Shown here piece by piece: positions 1 through 9,575 of a DNA stretch of 64,000 bases. Positions within the stretch are counted from its first letter, which is position 1, and every line of letters starts with the position of its first letter. The notes under the pieces were generated by a model. The model was given only the letters and a program-made list of their open reading frames with translations, was not told the origin of the DNA and searched no databases. The DNA comes from Yoonia sp. SS1-5 (GTDB lineage Bacteria > Pseudomonadota > Alphaproteobacteria > Rhodobacterales > Rhodobacteraceae): positions 1,364,001 through 1,428,000 of the forward strand of contig NZ_CP151767.2 of NCBI RefSeq assembly GCF_038443705.2, given 5' to 3'. Made by a program: the position numbers and the translations under genes.

Positions 1-332
1 CCGACCCAACGATCATGCTGACCGGCCCAGTCCCCGTGACCGAAAAGATCATGGCCGACAGCGGCATGCAAATCAGCGATATCGACCTGTTCGAGGTGAA
101 TGAGGCCTTTGCATCCGTTGTGATGCGTTTCATGCAGGCCTTTGACGTTGACGACAGCGTGGTCAACGTCAATGGCGGTTCCATCGCGATGGGTCACCCG
201 CTGGGTGCGACCGGCGCAATCATCATCGGAACCCTGCTGGACGAGTTGGAGCGCACCGGCAAGGGCACAGGTCTTGCCACGCTTTGTATCGCCTCGGGCA
301 TGGGTGCCGCGACGATCATCGAAAGGCTGTGA
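1..332 (+). CDS. Acetyl-CoA acyltransferase (thiolase), C-terminal part, cut by window edge
   Basis: The visible 109 residues (frame from base 3) are the C-terminal half of a thiolase, which cleaves 3-ketoacyl-CoA with CoA in the last step of beta-oxidation. Seen directly: the NEAFA block, the [15 protein letters not shown] block carrying the active-site His, and the CIASGMGAA block carrying the second catalytic Cys. The nucleophilic Cys region lies upstream of the window. A 6-nt gap separates it from the next gene, and a FadB-like multifunctional enzyme follows, so a FadA-type partner role is the natural reading. The exact chain-length class cannot be told from this fragment. Confidence 0.93.
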   Translation, partial: DPTIMLTGPVPVTEKIMADSGMQISDIDLFEVNEAFASVVMRFMQAFDVDDSVVNVNGGSIAMGHPLGATGAIIIGTLLDELERTGKGTGLATLCIASGMGAATIIERL

Positions 333-338
333 CACGGC

Positions 339-848
339 GTGACGGGACCCGACGATGCGGAAGCCAAGCGGATATATCAGGAACTGCTCGACAAGATCGG
401 GCAATCCTATTTTGATGCAGATTTCGCATATTTCCGCGATGTCATCCACGTCCCGCACACGCTGCATTCGCAAGGCCAGACCGTGCATGTCGACACAGAT
501 GAAGACCTGCGCGCCGGGTTCAACAAGTTCCGCTCTTATCTGGCGGGCATCGGCGTGACCGAGTTCATCCGCACATGCGAGGATGCGATGTTTCTCAATG
601 AGCAGCAGATCATTGGCGAACATACCTCGCACCTGCTGCGCAACGGCGTCTGGAGCCGCGAACCCTACAACGTCCGGTCAATGCTTCGCCGCACCGACGG
701 GCGCTGGCAAGTCTGCTCGTCGGAAAACGCCCTGCCCGACAGCGCCTGGCAAATCATGGCCATGGCCCCGCGCAGTGCCAAAACAAAAATCGCCCGTGCT
801 GCGGGCATACGCAAACAGAACTCCAAAACAGGAGAGTCAAATGACTGA
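339..848 (+). CDS. SnoaL/NTF2-like hypothetical protein
   Basis: A 169-residue protein starting at GTG (no in-frame ATG occurs before residue ~84). The pattern of helix, then aromatic-rich strands with a YNVRSMLRR segment and a tryptophan near the end (GRWQVCSSE), looks like the SnoaL/NTF2-like alpha+beta cone fold. I see no catalytic signature. It sits between thiolase and the FadB-like gene, and its stop overlaps the next start by 8 nt (ATGACTGA), so it is translationally coupled to beta-oxidation genes. A role as an accessory or ligand-binding protein for an acyl-CoA intermediate is only inference from context. Confidence 0.75.
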   Translation: MTGPDDAEAKRIYQELLDKIGQSYFDADFAYFRDVIHVPHTLHSQGQTVHVDTDEDLRAGFNKFRSYLAGIGVTEFIRTCEDAMFLNEQQIIGEHTSHLLRNGVWSREPYNVRSMLRRTDGRWQVCSSENALPDSAWQIMAMAPRSAKTKIARAAGIRKQNSKTGESND

Positions 849-3036
849 TTTCACCATGACCACGGACGCCGATGGCGTCGCAACCATCGTCTGGGACACC
901 GTCGGAAAATCCATGAACGTGATGAGCCGCGATTCCATGGGGCTGCTCAGTGATCTGCTGGACAGCGCCCTGGCCGACGAGGCCGTCAAAGGCATTATCA
1001 TCACCTCGGGCAAGGACAGCTTTGCAGGTGGGATGGACCTGAACGTTCTGGCCAGCATCCGTGACGAAAGCGGCGACAACCCGGCGCAGGGCCTGTTTGA
1101 TTTCACCATGAACGGCCATCACATGCTGCGCAAACTGGAGCGCGCGGGCATGGACCCAAAGACCAACAAGGGTGGCAAGCCGATTGCCGCAGCCCTTCCC
1201 GGCACGGCCCTTGGTATCGGATTGGAGGTCCCGCTTGCCTGCCACCGCATCTTTGCCGCCGACAACCCCAAAGCCAAGATCGGCCTGCCAGAGATCATGG
1301 TCGGCATCTTCCCCGGTGCAGGCGGCACAACCCGTCTGGTCCGCAAACTGGGTGCCATGGCCGCCTCGCCCTTGCTGCTGGAAGGCAAGCTGAACAACCC
1401 GCAAAAAGCCAAGGCCGCGGGCGTGATTGACGAGGTCGTCCCCGCAGACGAATTGCTTGCAAAAGCCAAGGAATGGGTTCTGTCAGAGCCGAAAATCGTC
1501 AAGCCATGGGACGAAAAGGGCTACAAGATGCCCGGCGGCGCGCCCTACCATCCTGCGGGTTTCATGACCTATGTTGGGGCCTCGGCCATGGTGAATGGCA
1601 AGACCCAGGGCGTCTATCCGGCCGCCAAGGCCCTGCTTTCGGCGGTATATGAAGGTGCGCTTGTCCCGTTTGACCAGGCGCTCAAGATCGAGGCACGCTG
1701 GTTTACCCATATCCTGATGAACCCGTCCTCATCCGCGATGATCCGCAGTCTGTTCATCAACAAAGAAGCGCTTGAAAAAGGCGCGAACCGGCCAGAGGCG
1801 CCGGATCAGAAGGTCAAACAGGTCGGCGTGATCGGTGCAGGCATGATGGGGGCCGGTATCGCGCTGGTCTCTGCGCTTGCAGGGATCAAGGTTGTCTTGA
1901 TCGACAGCACGCAAGAGGCGGCCGACAAGGGCAAATCCTACACCACCGCCTATATGGACAAGGGTATTTCCCGCAAGAAAGCGACCGAGGAAAAGAAAGC
2001 CGCAGTTCTGGACCTGATCAATGCAACGACAGACTATGATGCATTGAAGGGCTGCGACCTGATCATCGAGGCCGTGTTCGAAGATGTCGGCGTCAAGGCC
2101 GATGTCACAGCCAAGGTGCAAGCGGTCACCGGCCCGGACTGCATCTTTGCGACCAATACCTCGACCCTGCCGATCACCGAATTGGCCAAGGCCGCCGCGG
2201 ATCCTGAGAAATTCATCGGCATTCACTTCTTCTCGCCCGTCGACAAGATGCTGCTGGTGGAAATCATCAAGGGCAAGCAGACCGGCCCGGTCGCTGTGGC
2301 GAAAGCGCTCGACTATGTGCGCCAGATTCGCAAGACGCCGATTGTGGTCAATGACGAACGTTTCTTCTACGCCAACCGCTGCATCATCCCCTATATCAAC
2401 GAAGGGATCCGGATGGTGAAGGAAGGCGTCGCACCGGCATTGATCGAAAACGCGGCCAAGCTGGTGGGGATGCCATTGGGGCCGCTGCAACTGACCGACG
2501 AGACGTCGATTGATCTAGGCGTCAAGATTGCCAAAGCAACAAAGGCGGCGATGGGCGATGCCTACCCGAATGCCGAAGTTGACGACGTTCTGTTCTGGAT
2601 GTTTGACGAGGGCCGCCTCGGGCGGAAATCAAACGCGGGCTTTTATGCCTATGATGACAAGGGCAAGCGGCAGGGTCTGTGGGATGCGTTGGGCGCCCGC
2701 TATCCCGTTGCTGGTGCGCAGCCGGATCTGATCACCGTGCAGCATCGCCTGCTATTTGCGCAGGTTCTCGAAGCGGTACGCGCTCTGGAAGAAGGTGTTC
2801 TGGAAGATATCCGCGAAGGTGACGTCGGCGCCATACTGGGATGGGGTTTCGCCCCATGGTCCGGCGGGCCGTTCAGCTGGCTGGATATCATCGGGGCGCC
2901 TTATGCCGCCGAACGGTGTGATCAGCTGACCGAACAGTTTGGCGAACGGTTCAAGACCCCCGATCTGCTGCGCGAGATGGCCGACAAGGGGCAGTCTTTC
3001 TACAAGCGTTTCGGCGCTGACGCGAAAGCGGCCTGA
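841..3036 (+). CDS. Multifunctional beta-oxidation enzyme: enoyl-CoA hydratase / 3-hydroxyacyl-CoA dehydrogenase (FadB/FadJ type)
   Basis: A 731-residue fusion. Residues ~1-300 are a crotonase domain (SFAGGMDLNVL oxyanion segment; a GLPEIMVGIFPGAGGTTRL block with the hydratase Glu). Residues ~325-500 are an NAD-binding 3-hydroxyacyl-CoA dehydrogenase domain (VIGAGMMGAGIA near residue 332; IHFFSPVDKM with the catalytic His), followed by the C-terminal 3HCDH domains. It hydrates enoyl-CoA and oxidises the 3-hydroxyacyl-CoA to 3-ketoacyl-CoA in the cytosol, passing product to the thiolase at the window start. GGAGAG lies just before the ATG at 841; the open frame continues upstream but overlaps the preceding gene. 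Length fits the family (~700-740). Confidence 0.93.
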   Translation: MTDFTMTTDADGVATIVWDTVGKSMNVMSRDSMGLLSDLLDSALADEAVKGIIITSGKDSFAGGMDLNVLASIRDESGDNPAQGLFDFTMNGHHMLRKLERAGMDPKTNKGGKPIAAALPGTALGIGLEVPLACHRIFAADNPKAKIGLPEIMVGIFPGAGGTTRLVRKLGAMAASPLLLEGKLNNPQKAKAAGVIDEVVPADELLAKAKEWVLSEPKIVKPWDEKGYKMPGGAPYHPAGFMTYVGASAMVNGKTQGVYPAAKALLSAVYEGALVPFDQALKIEARWFTHILMNPSSSAMIRSLFINKEALEKGANRPEAPDQKVKQVGVIGAGMMGAGIALVSALAGIKVVLIDSTQEAADKGKSYTTAYMDKGISRKKATEEKKAAVLDLINATTDYDALKGCDLIIEAVFEDVGVKADVTAKVQAVTGPDCIFATNTSTLPITELAKAAADPEKFIGIHFFSPVDKMLLVEIIKGKQTGPVAVAKALDYVRQIRKTPIVVNDERFFYANRCIIPYINEGIRMVKEGVAPALIENAAKLVGMPLGPLQLTDETSIDLGVKIAKATKAAMGDAYPNAEVDDVLFWMFDEGRLGRKSNAGFYAYDDKGKRQGLWDALGARYPVAGAQPDLITVQHRLLFAQVLEAVRALEEGVLEDIREGDVGAILGWGFAPWSGGPFSWLDIIGAPYAAERCDQLTEQFGERFKTPDLLREMADKGQSFYKRFGADAKAA

Positions 3037-3048
3037 TACACAACCCGG

Positions 3049-3072
3049 CGCATCCCGATCCTTCGGGATGCG
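3049..3072 (+). terminator. Hairpin after the beta-oxidation genes
   Basis: A perfect 10-bp stem (CGCATCCCGA at 3049-3058, TCGGGATGCG at 3063-3072) with a 4-nt TCCT loop begins 12 nt after the dehydrogenase stop. There is no clear T-run, so it may be a weak or factor-dependent terminator or an mRNA 3' end stabiliser. Confidence 0.6.
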
Positions 3073-3160
3073 TCCAGCGGGGGGCTGTCTTTCAAGCCCA
3101 CTTGCCTTCTGCTGCCATTCTCCGCTCTTATGCATTTATTGCATCGGGGAGGATTGCATC

Positions 3161-4774
3161 ATGGACGAAACGGGCTTGGACAAATGTGCGGCGAATTTCG
3201 TCCCGCTGACCCCACTTTCCCATCTTCAGCGTGCAGCAAGCATTTTCGCGACGCGCGAGGCGCTTGTCTATGGCAATCAGCGCCTGACTTATGCGGACTA
3301 TCATAGGCGGGTGACGCAGCTGGCCTCGGCGCTTAACAAAGCCGGGGTTGGCAAGGGCGATGTTGTCGCCACGATCCTGCCTAATATCCCGGCCCAGTCC
3401 GAGGCCGCCTTTGCGGTGCCTGCCTGCGGTGCGATACTCAATACGATCAACACGCGACTTGACGTTGATACGGTGGCCTACATCCTTGCGCATGGCGAGG
3501 CGAAAGTCGTGTTGGTCGATAGTCAGTTTCTGCCAATGACCATGGACGCCATCGACCAGATGGATGCGCCCGCCCCGATGATTATCGAAGTGCCCGATGA
3601 TGTGGCGGGCATCAAAGGCATCGGCACCCAGCAGGATTACGAGGATTTCCTGCAAACCGGCGACCCGCAATATCGCTGGGTGATGCCAGATGACGAGTGG
3701 GACAGCCTTGCGCTGAACTACACCTCTGGCACGACGGGGCGTCCGAAAGGTGTCGTCTACCATCACCGGGGCGCTTATCTGATGACAATGGGCACGCCGA
3801 TCAGTTGGGAACTGCCGCTATTTCTGCGCTATCTGCAGATCGTTCCGCTGTTTCACTGCAATGGCTGGAACCACACGTGGATGCTGCCAGCGCTTGGCGG
3901 CACCGCAATTTGTTGCCGCGATATTTCGGCTGGCGCAATCTATGACGCGATTGCCGATAAGGGGGTGACCCATTTCGGCGGTGCACCCATTGTCCTGAAC
4001 ATGATCGTCAATGCCAAGGATGACATGCGCCGCGATTTCGACCACGTGGTCGAGGTTTTCACCGCCGGTGCGCCGCCTGCGCCTGCCACCCTTTCCGCAA
4101 TCGGGAAACTGGGGTTCAACATCAAACAGGTCTACGGATTGACCGAAACATATGGCCATGTCACCGAATGCATCTGGCAGGCCGAATACGCCACCCTGCC
4201 CGAGCAGGATCAAGCCGCCATCAAGGCCCAGCAAGGTGTCGCCATGCCGATGATGGAGGACGTCACCGTCGTTGATGACCAGATGACGCAAGTCCCCCGC
4301 GATGGCACGACCCAGGGCGAAATCGTGATGCGTGGCAATTCGGTGATGAAAGGATATCTGAAAAACCCGGAAGCGACCGCAGAGGCCTTTGCCGGTGGTT
4401 ATTTCCACTCGGAAGATTTGGCCATCCAGCACGAAAACGGCGCGATCCAGATTTCGGACCGGGCCAAGGATATCATCATCTCGGGGGGCGAAAACATCAG
4501 CTCGGTCGAGGTTGAGGGCGCGTTGATGCACCACCCTGCCGTCAATCTATGCGCCGTGGTCGCAAAACCCGATGACAAGTGGGGCGAGGTCCCCTGTGCC
4601 TTCATTGAACTCAAGGAAGGTGCGGCCGCAACCGAGCCCGAGATCATCAGCTTTACCCGCGAAAGGCTGGCCGGGTTCAAGACACCCAAGACAGTTGTGT
4701 TTCAAGAGCTGCCCAAAACCTCGACCGGCAAGATCCAGAAGTTCGAATTGCGCAGCCTGGCCAAAAAGATGTGA
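3161..4774 (+). CDS. AMP-forming acyl-CoA synthetase (FadD/DmdB-like)
   Basis: A 537-residue ANL-superfamily ligase that activates a carboxylic acid through acyl-AMP to acyl-CoA. Seen: the P-loop YTSGTTGRPKG near residue 187, a YGLTETYG adenine-site block, the SDRAKDIIISGGENISS hinge near 440, and a C-terminal PKTSTGKIQK with the catalytic Lys. The ATG at 3161 follows GGGGAGG with about 9 nt spacing. The family includes the methylmercaptopropionate-CoA ligase DmdB of roseobacters and medium-chain ligases; the sequence resembles that subgroup but substrate cannot be fixed. Its position after thiolase/FadB suggests it feeds beta-oxidation. It converges on the next gene with a 12-nt gap. Confidence 0.88.
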   Translation: MDETGLDKCAANFVPLTPLSHLQRAASIFATREALVYGNQRLTYADYHRRVTQLASALNKAGVGKGDVVATILPNIPAQSEAAFAVPACGAILNTINTRLDVDTVAYILAHGEAKVVLVDSQFLPMTMDAIDQMDAPAPMIIEVPDDVAGIKGIGTQQDYEDFLQTGDPQYRWVMPDDEWDSLALNYTSGTTGRPKGVVYHHRGAYLMTMGTPISWELPLFLRYLQIVPLFHCNGWNHTWMLPALGGTAICCRDISAGAIYDAIADKGVTHFGGAPIVLNMIVNAKDDMRRDFDHVVEVFTAGAPPAPATLSAIGKLGFNIKQVYGLTETYGHVTECIWQAEYATLPEQDQAAIKAQQGVAMPMMEDVTVVDDQMTQVPRDGTTQGEIVMRGNSVMKGYLKNPEATAEAFAGGYFHSEDLAIQHENGAIQISDRAKDIIISGGENISSVEVEGALMHHPAVNLCAVVAKPDDKWGEVPCAFIELKEGAAATEPEIISFTRERLAGFKTPKTVVFQELPKTSTGKIQKFELRSLAKKM

Positions 4775-4786
4775 CGCAGCAGGTGC

Positions 4787-6832
4787 TTACATAACGTGAC
4801 ACAGCCGCAACGCATCATAGATCGCCGCATGCGTGTTGCGCGATGCAACCGCGTCACCAATCCGGAAAAGCTGGAAACAACCGTCCGGATTGGTCACGAT
4901 GGTCTGTGGCTGCCCGGCGATGAACGCCGCCTGATCCACCGCCCCGCCATTTGACGCCTGATCGCGCAAGGCAAAGTAAAGATCATCAAGCGGCATGGTC
5001 CCGTAATTGACCACGACCTGATCATAGGATTTCTCGGTCTGCAGATCACTGTAATCCGTGCCGATTATTGCCGTCAGCTTGTTGCCATCCTGCCGGACGG
5101 ATAATAGCCGCCGCGCCACTGTGAAAAGGGCGTCATGCGCCTGAAGCGAGCGCATGTAAGGGACAAGGTTCATGGCCATGACCTCTGGCGCAAAGCTGCG
5201 ATCTGGCGTCATGACCTCAACCTGTGCGCCGGCTGCGGCTGCGACGTCGGCCGCTTGCAAGGCAGGGTGGTCGCCGGCTTCGTCATAAATCAGGATACTG
5301 CCCGCCGGTTTCACATCGCCTGCGATGATATCCCACGCGCTGATCACATGCGCGGCCTCGTGGGGCTGTTCAAGCAATGTCAGGTTGGGCACACCGCCGG
5401 TGGCGATAATGACAATATCGGGGTTCAAGGCGGTGACATCACTGACCTCTGCATAGGTGTTGAAATGGAAGGTGACACCATGGGCCGCGCATTGTGCGAC
5501 GCGCCAATCGACAATGCCGATCATTTCGCGGCGTCTGGGTGATTGTGCGGTCAGCCGTATTTGCCCGCCGGGTTGGTCGGCCGCCTCGAAAACCGTCACC
5601 TTATGACCACGCGCGGCACAGACCCTTGCGGCTTCCAGCCCGCCCGGCCCGGCACCGACAATCACAATTGCCTTGCCCCCGCTGCCCCGTTGCACGATCT
5701 GCGGCAATGACAGCTCGCGCCCTGTTGCCGGATTATGCAGGCACAGGGCCTCGCCGCCCTGATATATCCGATCAAGGCAGTAGTTCGCCCCGACACATGG
5801 CCGGATATCATCCTCGCGCCCTTCTGTGATCTTTTGCACGATATGGGGATCCGCGATATGCGCGCGCGTCATCCCGACCATATCCAGCAGCCCCGCGCTG
5901 ATCGCATGACGGGCCGTCGCGACATCAGGAATGCGCGCGGCGTGAAATGTGGGCAAACCGGTTGCGGCCCGAACGGACCCCGCAAAATCCAGATGCGGTG
6001 CAGATGTCATGCCCTGAATAGGGATCACATCGGTCATATCCGGGTCGGTTGATACACGGCCCCGAATGACGTTGAGAAAATCAAGCTGCCCGCTTGCCTT
6101 GAAGATTTCCGCCATTTGCAAACCGGTCTGCGGGTCGATCCCGCCCGGCTTGGTTTCATCGGCCGTATAGCGCAGACCAACAATGAAATCCGGCCCCACA
6201 CGTTTGCGTACGGCATCGATAATGGCCATCCCGAAACGCATCCGGTTTTCCAGTGATCCGGCCCCATATGGCCCGTCCAGCGTATTGGTCAGCGGCGACC
6301 AGAACTGATCAATCAGATGTCCGTACCCCTCGATCTCGACACCGTCCATGCCGCCCTCTTTCATCCGCTCGGCGGCATCCGCGAAATCCGCAATGACGCG
6401 GGTGATATCCCAATCCTCCATCACCTTGGGAAAGGCCCGATGGGCGGGTTCGCGGTGCGGTCCGGATGAGAGCGATGGCAGCCAATCCCCCTTGTTCCAG
6501 CCGGTCCGGCGGCCCAGATGTGTCAGCTGGATCATGGCCGCACATCCATGTTCGTGGCAGGCATCCGTCAATCGCGTGATCCACGGCACCACATCATCGC
6601 GGTAAGCCAGAATATTGTTGAACGATGGAGGACTGTCTTTTGATACGGATGCGGACCCGGCCGTCATTGTCAGGGCAACGCCCCCCTTGGCCCGCTCGGC
6701 GTGATAGGCGATGTAGCGATCCTTGGGCATACCGTCTTCGGGATAGGCTGGTTCGTGACTTGTGGTCATGATCCGATTGCGCAAGGTCAAATGCTTCAGC
6801 TGATAGGGTTCAAGCAGCGGGTCATTGGACAT
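4787..6832 (-). CDS. FMN/FAD-dependent NADH:flavin oxidoreductase, N-methylproline demethylase / dienoyl-CoA reductase-like
   Basis: A 681-residue two-part flavoprotein. Residues ~1-340 are an old-yellow-enzyme TIM barrel (TTSHEPAYPEDG, IQLTHLGRR, VEIEGYGHLIDQFWSP). Residues ~345-365 are the iron-sulfur segment, and ~390-681 a pyridine-nucleotide-disulfide-type domain (IVIVGAGPGGLEAARV). The Fe-S segment reads C346-VG-A349-NY-C352-x11-C364: where trimethylamine dehydrogenase-type enzymes have a second Cys there is Ala. CVGANYC resembles proteins annotated as N-methylproline demethylase, from memory. The start at 6832 is preferred over 6904 because GGAG lies 8 nt upstream. Substrate (a secondary/tertiary amine or an enoyl-CoA) is uncertain. 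Confidence 0.85.
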   Translation of the reverse strand: MSNDPLLEPYQLKHLTLRNRIMTTSHEPAYPEDGMPKDRYIAYHAERAKGGVALTMTAGSASVSKDSPPSFNNILAYRDDVVPWITRLTDACHEHGCAAMIQLTHLGRRTGWNKGDWLPSLSSGPHREPAHRAFPKVMEDWDITRVIADFADAAERMKEGGMDGVEIEGYGHLIDQFWSPLTNTLDGPYGAGSLENRMRFGMAIIDAVRKRVGPDFIVGLRYTADETKPGGIDPQTGLQMAEIFKASGQLDFLNVIRGRVSTDPDMTDVIPIQGMTSAPHLDFAGSVRAATGLPTFHAARIPDVATARHAISAGLLDMVGMTRAHIADPHIVQKITEGREDDIRPCVGANYCLDRIYQGGEALCLHNPATGRELSLPQIVQRGSGGKAIVIVGAGPGGLEAARVCAARGHKVTVFEAADQPGGQIRLTAQSPRRREMIGIVDWRVAQCAAHGVTFHFNTYAEVSDVTALNPDIVIIATGGVPNLTLLEQPHEAAHVISAWDIIAGDVKPAGSILIYDEAGDHPALQAADVAAAAGAQVEVMTPDRSFAPEVMAMNLVPYMRSLQAHDALFTVARRLLSVRQDGNKLTAIIGTDYSDLQTEKSYDQVVVNYGTMPLDDLYFALRDQASNGGAVDQAAFIAGQPQTIVTNPDGCFQLFRIGDAVASRNTHAAIYDALRLCHVM

Positions 6833-6956
6833 CGGCACGGCTCCATATCTGGTGATCTCATCTGGGACCGGCGTCGCGGGGCCGGTCAAGTCTGTTTCCG
6901 ACATGACAAGCCCGCCCTGGCGCGATACGTTGCAGCAAAAAGGGCAGTACGGGGCA

Positions 6957-7955
6957 ATGACAGCACTTGATCAATATGTTCGGCTGGAAAGCGGCGGCAT
7001 TTGGCGTGCGGGCCCGGATGCGCAACGGCGCGACGTGGTGATTTCCTTCGGGGATGCCACATTGGTGATCTCTGACAAGGCGGGCCGCCCGCTGACCCAT
7101 TGGTCATTGCCCGCAATCATCCGCCAGAACCCCGATGAGCTGCCTGCGATATACACCCCCGACTATGCCGCGCAGGAAGCCGTTGAGATTGCCGATGAAA
7201 CGATGATTGCCGCCATCGCGCAGGTACACGAGGTTCTGGAAAAGGACCGGCCAAAACCGGGCAAGTTACGCCATTGGATGATCGGTGGGTCCGTGCTGGC
7301 GGCATTGCTGCTTGCGATCTTCTGGCTGCCCGGCGCCCTGATGCGCCAGACTTTGGCGGTCGTCCCCTTTCCACAAAGAACAGAGATCGGGGCTGCGATC
7401 CTGGGACATATGCAGGGCGAAACCGGGGCCGCCTGTCGGGACCCACGCGGCGCGGTCGCGGCCGAAGCCCTTGCAACCCGCCTTTTCGGCCCCGAGACCG
7501 TGACACGTATCGTGGTTGTCCCACAATTGGCGCAGGGTGCAGTGGCGCTACCCGGTGGGCTGATATTGCTGGATCACGGTGTCATCAGGGGAACCGACGA
7601 TCCTGCCGTTGCGGCGGGCCACGTCCTTGCAGCCCATGCCGCAGCAATCCGGACGGACCCGTTGGAAACGGTTTTGCGTCAGGCCGGGCTGCGCACAACA
7701 TTCCGCTTGCTGACCACCGGCGATATTCCGGCCGATGCATTACGCGCCAGTGCTGATGCCACGGTGGCCGCGGCGTGGTCTGACGACCTGCCCACACAGC
7801 TATCGGCATCCTTTGCGCAGGCAAATGTGCCAAGCGGACCTTATGCTGGCACCACAGGCGCCGACCTGATCGAGACCTCATCAGCAGATCAAAGCTTTCG
7901 CGAAATCCTCAGCGACGGTGACTGGGTCAGCCTGCAGAATATTTGTAACAGCTAG
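6957..7955 (+). CDS. Membrane-anchored protein resembling a degenerate M48 peptidase
   Basis: A 332-residue protein with an N-terminal ~100-residue cytosolic part, one membrane segment at ~106-125 (WMIGGSVLAALLLAIFWLPG) and an external C-terminal domain. The latter has the layout of M48 metallopeptidases: a VVVPQ..GAVALPGGLILLDHGVI strand block, then a helix where the zinc motif should be. Instead of HExxH it reads AAGHVLAAHAA, so the catalytic Glu and normal His spacing are missing. The first ~60 residues (DVVISFGDATLVISDKAGRPLTHW) look like a small beta domain. The ATG at 6957 has GGGG a few bases upstream. It ends 1 nt from the converging upp gene. Function unknown. Confidence 0.7.
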   Translation: MTALDQYVRLESGGIWRAGPDAQRRDVVISFGDATLVISDKAGRPLTHWSLPAIIRQNPDELPAIYTPDYAAQEAVEIADETMIAAIAQVHEVLEKDRPKPGKLRHWMIGGSVLAALLLAIFWLPGALMRQTLAVVPFPQRTEIGAAILGHMQGETGAACRDPRGAVAAEALATRLFGPETVTRIVVVPQLAQGAVALPGGLILLDHGVIRGTDDPAVAAGHVLAAHAAAIRTDPLETVLRQAGLRTTFRLLTTGDIPADALRASADATVAAAWSDDLPTQLSASFAQANVPSGPYAGTTGADLIETSSADQSFREILSDGDWVSLQNICNS

Positions 7956-7956
7956 C

Positions 7957-8589
7957 TTATTTTGTGCCGAACATCCGGTCACCGGCGTCGCCAAGACCCG
8001 GCACGATATACCCGTTTTCGTTCAGGTGGCTGTCAATCGCAGCGGTGACAATCGGCACGTCGGGATGGGCCTCTTTCATCCGGGCGATGCCTTCGGGTGC
8101 TGCCAACAGGCACAAGAACCGAATATTGGTCGCACCCGCCTCCTTCAGCAGATCAATCGCGGCAACCGATGAATTGCCGGTCGCAAGCATCGGATCAACC
8201 GCAATCACCAACCGATCTGCAAGCTCGGTTGGTACTTTGAAGTAATATTGCACCGGCTTGAGCGTTTCTTCGTCGCGGTACAGACCAACAAAGCCCACAC
8301 GCGCCGACGGGATCAGTTCCAGCACACCATCAAGCAAGCCGTTGCCCGCACGCAGGATCGACACAAGCGCCAGCTTTTTGCCGTCAATCACCGGCGCATC
8401 CATCGGCTCTAGCGGGGTATCAATGCGTTTGGTGGTCATCGGCAGACCGCCGGTGACCTCATAGGCCAGCAATTGACTGATCTCGCGCAGCAACTGGCGG
8501 AACACGGCGGTGGATGTATCCTTCTGTCGCATCAGGGTCAGTTTATGCTGCACCAGCGGGTGGGTGACGTGGGTGACGTGATCGGTCAT
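7957..8589 (-). CDS. upp: Uracil phosphoribosyltransferase
   Basis: A 210-residue enzyme converting uracil and PRPP to UMP in pyrimidine salvage. Seen: [18 protein letters not shown], the [13 protein letters not shown]-binding loop, and the C-terminal [18 protein letters not shown] that contacts uracil. Length matches the family (~208-210). It is the last gene of the minus-strand salvage operon; its ATG overlaps the add stop by 4 nt (ATGA), indicating translational coupling. The uracil it uses could come from cytidine/uridine breakdown by the upstream cdd and deoA products. Confidence 0.97.
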   Translation of the reverse strand: MTDHVTHVTHPLVQHKLTLMRQKDTSTAVFRQLLREISQLLAYEVTGGLPMTTKRIDTPLEPMDAPVIDGKKLALVSILRAGNGLLDGVLELIPSARVGFVGLYRDEETLKPVQYYFKVPTELADRLVIAVDPMLATGNSSVAAIDLLKEAGATNIRFLCLLAAPEGIARMKEAHPDVPIVTAAIDSHLNENGYIVPGLGDAGDRMFGTK

Positions 8590-9575
8590 GCGGGGGTCTC
8601 CAGACGTTTGGCAACGCGCGCTCTTGTTGCATCATCACAGAATGCGGCGGCGAGAGCGGTTTGATTGATTGCCGCAAAATCCGCTTCGCCCCAACCGAAT
8701 GTGCGGGCAAGCATGTTGTATTCATCGCTCATGGTTGTGTGGAAAAATGGCGGATCATCGGTTGAGACTGTCACCGGAACGCCCGCGTCGCGCAGTTTGA
8801 CGATGGGATGCTGCGCCCAGCCGGGGACGGCGTTCAAAACGACGTTCGAGCCGGGGCAAACCTCTAGCACGATCTCTTTCTCGGCGATTTCACTGACCAG
8901 CGCGGGGTCTTCGATTGCCCCAATCCCATGGCCGACACGCGCAACCTTGAGATGGGTCAGCGTTTCGGCAACCATCGACGGCCCGCCCCATTCGCCCGCA
9001 TGGCAGGTCAGCGGCATGCCAGCCTCGCGGGCCATGTCAAAACTGTAGGTGTAGTCAGCGGGGCGGCCCACCATCTCGCCCCCGGCCATGCCGTATCCGG
9101 TGATGAAATCGCCAAAGGTCTCAATCGCGCATTTGGCGGCCGGTGTGCAGGCCTCGGGGCCGAAATGACGAATGCCCGTCACAATCCCGCGCAGGGTGAT
9201 GCCAAACTTTGCCTCGGCCTCGGTTGCGGCGTCCTGCATGGCGGCCACATAGTCGCGCCAGGCGGCCAGATCACCACCGCCGCAAAAATCCGGGGATACA
9301 AACGTTTCCATGTAAACGACGCCATGGCGTGCGGTTTCCTCTAACACGGCGAGAGTCAGCCTGCGGAAATCCTCGGGCGTTTGCAAAACTGTACAGGCGG
9401 CTTCGTAGACCTGCAGGAAATGGTCAAAATCGCGGAAGGCGTACCCGCCGTCAGCGGTGAAAATACCGCTGATGTCGATCTTCTTTTCCTGTGACAGGCC
9501 ACGGATGAAACTGGGCGGCGCGCAGCCTTCCAGATGGGTATGCAGTTCGATTTTGGGAACTGATTGAAAGCTCAT
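8586..9575 (-). CDS. add: Adenosine deaminase
   Basis: A 329-residue zinc hydrolase that deaminates adenosine/deoxyadenosine to inosine. Seen: the ELHTHLEG zinc HxH motif near the N-terminus, the CHAGEWGG block with the third His and catalytic Glu, VGHGIGA, and STDDPPFF with the metal-binding Asp. The [12 protein letters not shown] start at 9575 is chosen because it places the HxH motif at the normal distance and overlaps the deoB stop by 4 nt; the open frame continues upstream antisense to nothing credible. Adenine deaminase-type members share the fold, so adenosine versus adenine specificity is a small uncertainty. Confidence 0.93.
   Translation of the reverse strand: MSFQSVPKIELHTHLEGCAPPSFIRGLSQEKKIDISGIFTADGGYAFRDFDHFLQVYEAACTVLQTPEDFRRLTLAVLEETARHGVVYMETFVSPDFCGGGDLAAWRDYVAAMQDAATEAEAKFGITLRGIVTGIRHFGPEACTPAAKCAIETFGDFITGYGMAGGEMVGRPADYTYSFDMAREAGMPLTCHAGEWGGPSMVAETLTHLKVARVGHGIGAIEDPALVSEIAEKEIVLEVCPGSNVVLNAVPGWAQHPIVKLRDAGVPVTVSTDDPPFFHTTMSDEYNMLARTFGWGEADFAAINQTALAAAFCDDATRARVAKRLETPA

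Noticed and set aside
1729..2490. 253-codon minus-strand open frame inside the FadB-like gene
   Set aside because: Shadow frame; composition is not protein-like.
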